From Polychytrium aggregatum (Eukaryota > Chytridiomycota > Chytridiomycetes > Polychytriales): a stretch of DNA of 64,000 nucleotides. Both the position numbers and the translations under genes were made by a program. The notes under the pieces are model-generated. The model saw nothing but the letters and a program-made list of their open reading frames with translations, made no database searches and was not told where the DNA came from. The stretch lies in NCBI RefSeq assembly GCF_025602895.1, contig NW_026516219.1:682001-746000 (forward strand), written 5' to 3'. Below are positions 54,640 to 64,000 of this stretch, one piece after another. Each line of letters begins with the position of its first letter. Within the stretch, counting starts at the first letter, position 1.

Positions 54640-56528
54640 TGCTAGAATCGATGGTGCAGTGTGAACTGAGCGCTCTCTCTGGGCTGGTCATGACTATATT
54701 TTTTTTCTGGACCCTGAATACACCGCCGCCATGACCAAACAGCGTGTCCAAGGAACTGGGGCGGAACAGCTCGGTTGACCCGGCTATCTTGATATCGAGC
54801 AGCCACAGAAACTGTCTGGATGGTCGAATGCACGCACCACACCTCCCGCATCGCAACATCAATGCCAATCGAGCATAGTCGCAAGATATTGACCTAGTAT
54901 ATCCAGGATGATGCCTCCCAAACCAACCAAATCCACTGGGCTGCCCACGAAGACAAGAGTGCAATCGCCCGGCCTATCCTCCAGGGCCAGCAGAACACTG
55001 CAATGGACACTCGGGATACACCGTCCCGTTTCGCTCTGAAAAAGCCGCAGCAACCCTGCGGTTTGCTGTGCCTGAATGCGCTCGTGGTTGTTGAGTTCGC
55101 AAGAGCATCACCACTTTGTCAGTCCTCTGCCGGCCGAGCCGAGCAAAGTGATCCAAGAGTTCCGCCAAGCTCAGGGCACAAAGGGAGACTTGGCATTGCT
55201 TCTGGGCCAAAGATTTTCAGTCGAACGAGACACATTCCCAGTAAACCGTGATCGTCTGCCACTAGATACGTCGGCGGGATGTCGGCCGGTTTCCGGGTCT
55301 GCTCAGCGCCGGGGCCTCATTGCTGTGCTCGGCAAGGCGGGTGTGGATTTGCCGGATCATGGCGACGATTGATTCAGAGCTATGCAGCTGCATTGATGAC
55401 GGTTGGCTTTCGGTCATTCTCCTTGCGTTGAGATGAATTCCTGAAGTAGTTGAATTCGATTAAGCGAAGGAAGCAAAATCAGCCCTCGCCGCTATCCGTG
55501 CTGCTCATCAAAGCGGCTCCCTACCAAGTCGAACATGCGTGTGCTGGCGGTCTCTCAGTTTTTCGATGACATCCAACTTGGACTCGAACTGTGGAGCGTA
55601 CCGAACGGCGAGTACGCTGTGAAAGAATACCGAGTCATCCGCCTTCCGCTTGGCGACTCTGACATTCGCGGGGAAAGTTAGATACCGATGAGAGCCCATC
55701 AACCAGACACAACCGCCAGTGGCCAGGCAGATCATCAATCGGCATGGAGACGATCACCGCCTTAGTCGCCGAAGCTATCGACTTACCTGGCCTCTGGGAG
55801 AGACCGGAACTTGAGCCAATAGACATCGGTGAGCCGATCATGATCATGATCGTCAATAAACCCATACCTATCTCACAGCGGCGCATATTGCCCAGTCGAC
55901 GAGTGGAGAAGACATGTGGGTCAATATCCATTCTCCGAGCTTTGATCAGGAAACGAGGATCCCAGTCGCCGATCCTCCTACTGATTCTGTCATCGATTCA
56001 ACCATCGATTCAACCATCGACTCAACCGCGGACTCAACCATCGACACATCTGTCGATTCATCTTCCGATTCCCCACTTACGACCGGTGCATCAAGGCCGG
56101 ACGAGTGCGATCCAGGATGATGTTTCTGCGGGTCGCTACTTACTCCTCGATTTTGCCATGGACAGAAAACAGATCCAAGAGCTCTTTGGTGACGCCCAAG
56201 GCCGGAACGTTTTCGACGATCAAGTATCTATCCGTGCCAGTGCATCGCTAAGTTCGAATAGCTGGATAATGCACCCTCGCCGACAACTGACGGCTGATGC
56301 TCGGTGAAGATCGGCTCGCTCGCGCACTGACCTAGATTCGTCGTTGATGGTGTAGACTGCAGCCAGAGCGTTTGGGATGAGCAACCAACAACAAGAATGG
56401 CCGCCAGGGCAACAGATCGCCCTGATTCGCTTTGGACTTGAGGTGCGGCATCAACACAGGCCGCTCACCTCGACGAGCACGCTCCTTTCCGAGCTTGCGC
56501 ATTGGTGCAGCCTCGATACTGAGCAATA
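54640..56528. other. unresolved region with fragments of coding-like sequence
   Basis: Several short frames look partly protein-like but cannot be joined. On the plus strand these include SKVIQEFRQAQGTKGDLALL (about 55140-55200), a 48-codon frame at 55535-55681 (VSQFFDDIQLGLELWSVPNG), a degenerate ATTCAACCATCG repeat (55990-56050) and AMDRKQIQELFGDAQGRNVF (about 56155-56215). An unidentified intron-rich gene on the plus strand is the simplest guess. No family recognised. Confidence 0.3.
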
Positions 56529-56882
56529 TTGTTTCGCCAGGGGGCTACGATGAGCACCGAACCGACCGGGAGCGGTGAGGAGAAGAGCAGGAGGAAGGGC
56601 AAGGAGAGGGCTCTCGCAACCACCCTCATCCCGCGGACCGATCACATCTCGGCCCTTTTGCACCCCGGTCGAATCACCACCAGCGATATCGGGCTATCGG
56701 GTGGAGAGATTGTTTCGGCTGCTGCTTCGTTATACGCAGACACGGTCGCAAATAAGCCATGCAAGTCGACTGAGAGTGCACCTTACGATTTCGCCTGTGC
56801 ACTCACCCTAATCACCCGCTATTACTTTTGGTTGACCCGCATAACCACTGCGCTGGACTCTGACTACATCGATTTCGCATAG
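56529..56882 (+). CDS. possible exon or small protein, unknown
   Basis: Open frame of 117 codons, MFRQGATMSTEPTGSGEEKS to DSDYIDFA and TAG. The basic start GEEKSRRKGKERALATTLI and the segment TSDIGLSGGEIVSAAASLY look protein-like, but no family is recognised. It may be the last exon of the unresolved gene upstream. The PPP4R4-like start lies only 93 bp downstream. Confidence 0.35.
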   Translation: MFRQGATMSTEPTGSGEEKSRRKGKERALATTLIPRTDHISALLHPGRITTSDIGLSGGEIVSAAASLYADTVANKPCKSTESAPYDFACALTLITRYYFWLTRITTALDSDYIDFA

Positions 56883-56974
56883 CCAGCAACTTGCTGTCCT
56901 TCCTCTCTCCTCATTCGCTGCTACTTTCGTCGCTTCCCTTCCCGCTTCCGTGCGGCTGCTGATAGCTACAGCCC

Positions 56975-59900
56975 ATGGGTCCCCCGCGCTCAGACGGGAA
57001 AGCATCCCGGTCCAGCCGCACCGAAGAAATCGACTGGGCTGGCGCGCTGGAGACCCCAGCAGAGTGCACCATCGAGGATGATATCAAAGGCACCGACGAG
57101 CTCAAGTACTCATTCAAGCTGTACAAGGTACATGCTGTCCGAACGAGCGGCCCGCAGCCGCCGTACTAACACTCAGCTGCAACCCTTACCATAGACGGAC
57201 GAAGAAATATCCAGATTTGCCATTCCGGAGGGTTTAACCGAGGTCGACCGAGCCGCCTGTCTCCTCAAGTAAGACCCTCCACCATCACCACCGTCGGATC
57301 GTGAGGAGCCCGGTCAGTGCGCGAGCTAATCATCCATGTATCCCTCAGAGGCGGGCGACTTGTCCAGAAGCAAAGTGTCATTGATAATATGATGGGACTG
57401 TTCAAGAACTCGCCAGCCCAGGCTTCGGCTGTAATCATACCTTTGATACTGGTGAGTTTCCAGGCAAAGCCGTAACAACACTCACAACAACCAACATCAG
57501 CCTCGAGGGACCGGAATCGGGATGGTACTCTTCCCAGGTGACCAGCGAATATCGAGGGTGTGTTCTGACGGATCGTTTTCGTTGGATTAGGAGCTGGTCA
57601 TCAGCGAGCCCAAGCTGTTTCGGCCCCAAATTGGAGCCAATTTGCTCGAGCTGCTGGAGAGCGGACTTTTGGACAAGGACTGTATCAAACCCATATTCTT
57701 CGTTGCGCGCAAGTTTTTGGAATCGAAGGAGACCGGTAAGAAATCGCTGCTGGACGATTGCTGGTGGTTAGGTGTTAAGCGACATTCTTCTGCTCGAGGT
57801 TGATGGGTACGAACCAACAGACCCGAGTCAGCAGAGCTGCCTTATTGTGCAGCTACTAACTTTGCTTGAGCCGCATGCTCCTGCTTCACCGGCACCCATA
57901 GACACGGACATCTGGATGAGCGTGTCGACCGCTTGCATTCAATGCTTACCGGTCTCGATCATTGAGGAGACAGTACGTGGCATACAGAAACGTTTCTCTG
58001 ACGGCGTAAAGTGGGATTTGCCGAAACCAGAGCCCATCGCGCAACAGTCCAGCAACAACTGGGGCTTGTGCATTAATTCCGTTCCGTTCGCTTTTGACCA
58101 AGGTGTTGCCTGAGATAATCGCGGACGTGGGCTTGTCGCAGCCGGTCTTGAATCGTTTGTGGTGCGGCAAGTCTCTTGGGGTACTCTACACTCGATTGGA
58201 TCCAAAAAAGTATGCCTAGCCTCCGAAGCGCCGGTGCCGATCATATTCGGGCTGCACCAAGGTACATCGATGCAACAGGGAGCTTGAATTTGACCAGTGG
58301 TACCATTCTCAATCCACGGAAGGTACGAGAAGACCCTATTGACCAGAGCCTGCCTGCTCTGCCAAGATGTCAATGCGGAAGTTCGGACGACAATGTGCAG
58401 CCAACTTGGGATCATCGCGCAGAGTAATTGGTAGGTTTAGCAGCAGCCCTTCCGAATGCATGTCCCGACATGCCTAAATTTGAAACGGGCATGATTCGGT
58501 GTGTTCGTGGATGGGTTTCTGCCCACGTTCGTAATCTGCATAATCCGGTGCTACACGGGCATAAGCCATTATGATGGAGTCGCTACCAACCCGTGAGGTA
58601 CCACCGGATTCAGACACTGAGCCACGCAAACTCTGTCACTGATCAGCTCGGATGCAACAAAGAAGAAGATTTTGACAGAGTACTCTGAGCTCCTCTTCGA
58701 TGAAGAGGAATCGGTTAAAGAAGCTGCCCTGACGAGCGTCCTGGATTTGTGGGAATGGGTTGACAAAGGTACGTGGTCGTAGTGCAGCCAGTCGACGACG
58801 AAAGGCTTCTGAACATACGTCCCTCTCTCCTGTAGATTTTCGTGACACCACCTTGATTCCGTTTTGGAAATCTCTATGCCAAGAGCGGCCTCCCAAAATG
58901 ATGAGAGTGGTTGCTGAGAAAATTGGCCGATTTATATGGATTGCACGGGGTGAGTACTTTCGACAAGTTGAGTTTGCACTTCGCTGTGGATATGCACACT
59001 GGTTACTGAGCCCACGACTCAATGCTTGGGGTAGATGATCTATCCGACAACGACATGGCTCTGTGCTTGAGCTTTTATCAGTCTTTGACGCTGGCCTCAG
59101 ACGAAGAGCTGCGAGTATGGTGCGCCTTCAACTATCCTGTAAGTATGCCCACCAACTCCCGCTTTGCCTCCAACCCGAAAACATGCCGTACGACACTCCA
59201 ACCTTCTGTTCGTACACAGGCAGTGTTCATGTCTCTCGGCGATGTCGCTGTGGATAACATCAAGATGGAAAGAGTTTTGGAAACACTTTCGGGGGATATC
59301 AGCATCCAAGTGCGACGACGAGTTGCCTGTGGTTTGCATGAGGTACACCTGTAATGTTCGCGCTTCCGCGTGCGTTTCCCCCAGTGGCTGCCCCGAGTCG
59401 TGAATCGCACAGATAAGCTGGACGCATTCGTCTGCAACTTATGAGCAAAAACAATGCTGAACCTATTCCGCTAGGTGGCATTGATGGTAGGAAGAGATTC
59501 CCATTCCAAACTCCGAGTCATTTTCACAAGATTCTTAATGGATTCAAACCTGGACGTTCTCATGGCCATTGTCAAAAATCTCGACAAAATTCTGATGTCC
59601 TTCACTTACGACGAGTCCTTTACAAGGGTGGGCATCAAGACATTGAATGAGCTGCTGCCTGGATTACTGAATGCGCTGCTGCTGCTATTCACAAAGTGAA
59701 TTTCACGAGGCCTTTGCCTTCGTGGCGCTGTGCTTATGTATGTACTATCTTTCAGGGAAATCAAGCGGAAGAGCTCCTGCTGCTGATTCTTCGACGAGAA
59801 CAAGAAGTTGCTTGCAGCCCGGAATTCGGATGGAGAGCACACCGGGCCCTGCTCGAAAGCTTTTCCAACTTTGCCAATTTCTTTGATTCACACTTCCTGT

Positions 59901-61665
59901 GTGAACACTGTCTACCGCTTCTTACGCGCAGACTGAAGGAGGTTAGTCAACTGGATCATGTGAACCGCGGCATGGGTAGTTTGGACATACAAAACGCTGT
60001 ATACCCAGTACGATTGGCGCCCCTAATTATGGCGCATCCATTTTATTTCTCTAGAACAAGCCTCTGCCGGTCAAATACGCGGCAATACACGCCATGTGCT
60101 CATACATGCGGAGAGTGCGCTCGGTCGAGTTGCGTGAGCGGATCGCCAAAATACTCTGCGGTACGTTGGTGGCTACAGGCTAAAATGCGAAATTGACAGC
60201 ACACCGAAATAACACTCAACAGCGCCAATGTCTAGTCGGTCGCTTTGCTTTGATGACGGCAGATTATTTACTCGTACGTTATGCGACATGTACAGATCTC
60301 AAGAGCTCGCCGTCATATCACATCCGCATGCTCTTCTTGGATGCCGTACAAACTGCTCTGGACTTGTGCTCCCAAAAAATGGTTCGAAGTACCGTCTTTC
60401 GAGATTACTGTGACATGGCACGAGACCCTGTCTCAAACATCCGGCTCCGAGTGTGTGCCATGGTACCAGACATGCGCCGGACGCTACGAACGCCCCAGGA
60501 CTCGGTTTTAATCAGCGAGCTCAGCGAGTGCGCTGGATTCCTGCTCGGGGATGTCGCAAGGGATATCAAGGAGCTCGCCAATGAAGTTGTTGCTCGGTTC
60601 CAAGATCAAAGGAAGGTTGTGGGTGGAGGATATCTTACCACAGATGGTCCCTCGCCAGGTCAGAGCAAAGAAGATCGGGATCGGGAGATGGAAGAAGATC
60701 GGGCTATCAATATCGCTTCCGAGTTGCAGGATGGACCAAGGAAGAGTATGACCGATGAGGACCGCGGTGACCTTCGCTCCAAAGTGCAAAAGCTGTCCGT
60801 CTCTGCGGCTGTCCCCAATCCGCCGCGTCGACTGTCTGTTAGTGCGAGCGGTGCCGGCGCTGGATCAAGTCTCCTCAATGCAGGGTCCAAACTGACGGCG
60901 CGACAAAAGAATCTCTCCAGCTCGACACCCATCAATGCTTCGCCAGCCAGGATTCCGATCGATGCAACCGACGGCTACCTCTCGCAGATTCTGGCCTACA
61001 CCAGTCGATCCACACGGCCACACGAAACAAATCCACCCAAAGACACCAAGCAAGTTCCAAAATCACAACTACCGTTGGGCCCCGTTCAAAAGATCGTCCG
61101 GAGAACGACGGCAGGAAAGTCGTTTGAGAAGGATGCGGCACCAGAGAAGATCCTGCCGGCGTCACTGGGTAAGTCGGTGCTCATTGGGGGCCCCTCAGCT
61201 CTTGGCCATCCAGGCCCGTCGCATGCCCTTCGACTTTCCAACGGATCGCTTGCGTGCTCAGGGTCACCCGAGGCCACACCTTCACTTGCTCCAACAATGC
61301 CACTGAGGACTGGCGGAACTCATAGCGATGCTGGGCCCGTGCGTCCCGTTTCGGCAACCTCAAAATCAGGAAGCGAAACGTCCAAACCGCCGGTCAGCTC
61401 TGCACCAAATCCTTCTCCCTCCACGCTATCATCAAGCGGCGCAGCGGGTCGCCGCCTGGGAGGAAGCCTTATGGGAAACAAGGACTTTGGGTCTGGGTCG
61501 ACATTGCAAGGAGGGCCCGGCAAAGGCACAGCCGGAGCCAGCAGCCGGGATGTCAGTGCAATTTCTGCGCCTGCCTCAGCAAATGCCGGGTCCTTACGCA
61601 GCGGGACGGTTCGCGGACCGAGCTGGTGCAAACAGCTTCCTCCGATACCCAAATCTCCAAACTGA
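56975..61665 (+). CDS. PPP4R4-like HEAT-repeat phosphatase regulatory protein
   Basis: PPP4R4 is a HEAT-repeat regulatory partner of protein phosphatase 4. Resolved exons: 56975-57127 (ends KYSFKLYK), 57195-57268 (TDEEISRFAIPEGLTEVDRA), then from 57349 (GGRLVQKQSVIDNMMGLF). Later exons include CQDVNAEVRTTMCSQLGII (about 58.35-58.43 kb), KEAALTSVLDLWEWVDK (58.7 kb), DISIQVRRRVACGLHEV (59.3 kb) and PEFGWRAHRALLESFSNF (59.8 kb). The last long exon has FRDYCDMARDPVSNIRLRV and then a Ser/Pro-rich tail to TGA at 61663-61665. Order and motifs (RLVQKQSV, LCQDV-EVR, WR-H--LL, DPV-N-R) match PPP4R4 as remembered. The GRxxQKQS helix and the basic, Ser-rich C-terminus also agree. Several middle splice sites remain unassigned. 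The generic PPP4R1 or PP2A-A families fit less well. Confidence 0.78.
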
Positions 61666-61764
61666 GCGTGGGAACAGCTCCACTCATTGTCTGGGTAGGG
61701 CGGAGCGAAGTCTGGAAGTGCGAGTATGCAGGATCCGGAAATATATTACGCTTTAGACGTGAGC

Positions 61765-62020
61765 ATACGAGACACCACACCCGCTTCCATGGACATGTAG
61801 TATGCGATAGCTTGCATCTGAAAAGGCCATTGCCAAAGTGATCATGCTGCGCGCCGCATTGATATCGCAATTCCACACTGTCCAGCGGCTGGGATTCGTA
61901 CAGCTCCTGGCAAAGTGAGAATGGGCGACATTGGACGCATCAAATCCCCTCAGCCGAGAGGGCTCCAGGCACTTGGAACACACCTGCAATGTGTTGAACT
62001 CGTTGGTCGAGACTAACTTG
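61765..62020 (-). pseudogene. degraded Fanzor C-terminal relic (copy 2) with element end
   Basis: Minus-strand reading LVSTNEFNTLQVCSKCLEPS followed by NCDINAARSMIT is a close match to the zinc ribbon and RuvC-III of the full Fanzor. One zinc-ribbon Cys is lost (NPSRW instead of NPSCR). After ATGATCAC about 70 bp are missing relative to the intact copy. The homology then resumes in the 3' non-coding part (GCAAGC, GCATACTACATG, CATGGAAGCGG) and reaches TGTCTCGT, matching the right terminal repeat TGTCCCGT. Nothing upstream of RuvC-II survives. It lies between PPP4R4 and YME1. Confidence 0.85.
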
Positions 62021-62547
62021 CGCAGACTCTGGATGACGCTATAGTATCGTAACGGGGCAGTGCAAAAGTCGAGTGCGTCGCGGATGGTCGGTCGTGGCCA
62101 GCGCGCATTGGTCTCGGGCGACAAAAAACAACCTATCAGTGCTCATAATCCGGAGTGACCCATTTTTTACCGGATCGCCTGCAACGTACATCTATTCGTT
62201 GAAGCCGCTCGCGCCGCCCCTGACCACCGGCTCGGCATGTGCATTTGGGCCGGTCGCGGGACAGCCACCTCGCAGCCCCGAACATGTCCTTGCCGCCCAT
62301 CAGAGCCGTGGTCCCGTGCCAACGCAGGCACACCAGCGTCACGTGGCATTTGTTGTTCGGCGCCTGGCCGGCAACACCCCGTGGTGCTGATCTTGTCGTT
62401 GCCTGCGACAGCGCTGCCCTGCCATATCATCCGAGAGGCTGCGTCCCTGCCCACTACCTCCTCAGCATCGGGCTTGACCCCATCGCTGCACCCTGTCTGT
62501 GCGAGTGCTCAGTCCATTCGAGAGCCCATAGGCCTCCGACATTTGCA
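62021..62547. other. intergenic, promoter side of YME1
   Basis: No supported exon; an open frame from 62239 merges with the YME1 first exon only if a longer N-terminus is assumed, and the mitochondrial leader at 62548 argues against that. Confidence 0.4.
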
Positions 62548-64000
62548 ATGACCCCACTCGTCCGAGCAACACAACTTCACGCCAAACTTGGCCGCATCGC
62601 AGCCTGGTCGGTATCGGGTGTACCAAAGGCTCCACTGCCATCAAGAGCGGTATCCTTTTACCGGATAGGACAAAGCCCACGCGCCTTTTGGTCAATCCGC
62701 AAGCTAGGACAGCTGGAGAGCGAAGCCAATTCGCCAGAGTTCTCCACCAGTCCCAAGAAGCAGGCCGAGTTCTACCGAGTACGCTGGCTCTCCGATTTGC
62801 TCTCGTCTGTGCTTGCTGCAACCGCACGCTCTGCAGCCAGCTTCTCGTCGTTTGACCATATGGTGCTCCAGCATACTTCCTGCCCAGCCTGGATATGTCT
62901 GCCCTCCCCCCCCCGACCGGTGGTATTGCTGGAGAGGATCCTTGTGATCTGGCCAACTTGTGTGGCCCAAAGTGCGGCGCTCGAGACCATCTAACTCGTC
63001 ACCGTCGGCCCTGTGCACGGTGCCTAATTCGGGTGTTGCACCCGCGCATGGCTGTATTATAGGAGCTCCTCAGGGCCGGCAAGTTTCAAGCCGTCATCCG
63101 CAGATACGAAGAACAGCCTCAGCTTTCCGGGATCCCCAGTACTCTGAATCGGATGGAGGAAAAATCCATTATCCAGCGTGATCCCGAATGTCTCAAGTCC
63201 TACATCTCGGCGCTTGCAAAGGCAGGAAAGACAGAAAAGATCGGCGACTATGTGTCTGCGGTCATGGCCGGCCCGCCGACTTCCTCCGGACACTCCGCGC
63301 GTTCGCACGGCAACAGCGGCGAGGACAACTCGGGTTGGTTGAACCGGTCGACATCGATGATAGACGAGAGAGAGCACATCATGAGGACAGACATGAACGA
63401 ATGGCAACGAGTCTTGTCCAAATCCAAGAGCCAGCCCGCACTATCAAAGGCTGAGGCAGGATCAAGTGTCTCGCGAGATCTCGGCGAGCCTATCCGCGTG
63501 GTTCTGAGCGAGGCCTGGTCTTGGAGCAAATTCACAAGAACAGCTGGAACCAAGCTGCTGTTTGGATTGCTCTTCATCACGGGCTTGAGCGTTCTTCTCG
63601 ACCAGCAGGGTATTATCAAGTCCGGTGAGTTTGGTCGTAAGTGTGGAACCGCGTGGCTGGCCCATTACGAGCCGAATTGTGAGGATGTTCGCCGGTTGTC
63701 CGCTGTAGTCGGTCAACTAAATCCGTGGCTCTCTTCGAACCAGGTGGCATTGGAACTGCCGAAATTGAGTCCAGTAACCTGGTCCAGTCGATAAAATTTG
63801 CCGATGTTCAAGGCGTTGACGAAGCCAAACAGGAGCTTGAAGAAGTGGTTGCATTTCTCAGAGAACCCAAAAAGTTTCTAGAGCTTGGAGGAAAGCTACC
63901 AAAAGGTATGATCCGATGGAACAACTTGAGCGACTACACTCAGGCACGGGCCATAGTTCCATGGCGACGACCATCGGCTCCCTCCGCACCCGACATGAGT
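62548..64000 (+). CDS. YME1: mitochondrial i-AAA protease YME1/FtsH-like (3' partial)
   Basis: Inner-membrane ATP-dependent zinc metalloprotease with its active sites facing the intermembrane space. Exons: 62548-62778, 63063-63624 and 63744-63905; all joins are in phase and the window ends in the third intron. The N-terminus MTPLVRATQLHAKLGRIAAW is Arg-rich with few acids, a typical mitochondrial presequence. The matrix segment includes ELLRAGKFQAVIRRYEEQP. The membrane span is KLLFGLLFITGLSVLL (about 63560-63605). It is followed by IKFADVQGVDEAKQELEEVV and FLELGGKLPKG, the start of the AAA+ domain just before Walker A. The single membrane span and the sequence VQGVDEAKQEL favour i-AAA over the two-span m-AAA type. 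The ATPase, HExxH and C-terminal parts lie beyond the window. Confidence 0.92.

Overview
The window is eukaryotic nuclear DNA, most likely from a zoosporic (flagellated) fungus of the chytrid type. Genes are broken by many short GT-AG introns and often sit in head-to-head pairs. The gene set combines fungal housekeeping genes with cilium genes that non-flagellated fungi have lost (TBC1D32/BROMI-like and CFAP70-like). It also carries animal-like versions of regulators: a five-TOG XMAP215, a FAM13-type RhoGAP and a PPP4R4-type HEAT protein. I identified families from remembered motifs and splice logic; no database search was run.

Layout. 1-1.1 kb: 3' end of an ESF1-like rRNA-processing gene. 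2.2-3.0 kb: nicotinamidase. 3.8-4.9 kb: low-complexity Ala/Glu-rich protein. 5.7-13.0 kb (minus): TBC1D32/BROMI-like ciliary protein, head-to-head with transketolase (13.1-16.7 kb, 12 exons fully resolved). 17.1-22.6 kb: ELG1/ATAD5-like PCNA-unloader. 23.0-28.8 kb (minus): CFAP70-like axonemal protein. 29.8-34.7 kb (minus): FAM13-like RhoGAP, head-to-head with a 1091-residue coiled-coil protein (35.1-38.8 kb). 39.6-43.4 kb: a mobile element with a DD34E Tc1/mariner (IS630-type) transposase and a Fanzor RNA-guided nuclease gene. 43.6-44.7 kb (minus): unidentified gene. 45.0-54.6 kb: XMAP215/CKAP5. 54.6-57.0 kb: unresolved. 57.0-61.7 kb: PPP4R4-like. 62.5-64.0 kb: 5' part of a mitochondrial i-AAA protease (YME1), running off the window.

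The most notable content is the Fanzor family. There is one nearly intact copy inside a mariner-type element, interrupted by a single in-frame TAG. Two short degraded C-terminal relics lie at about 29.04-29.17 kb and 61.77-62.02 kb. One relic keeps not only the zinc ribbon and RuvC-III coding region but also about 50-80 bp of 3' non-coding sequence up to the element end. That is where the guide RNA of this family would be expected. A 435-bp inverted repeat occurs twice, each copy next to Fanzor sequence.
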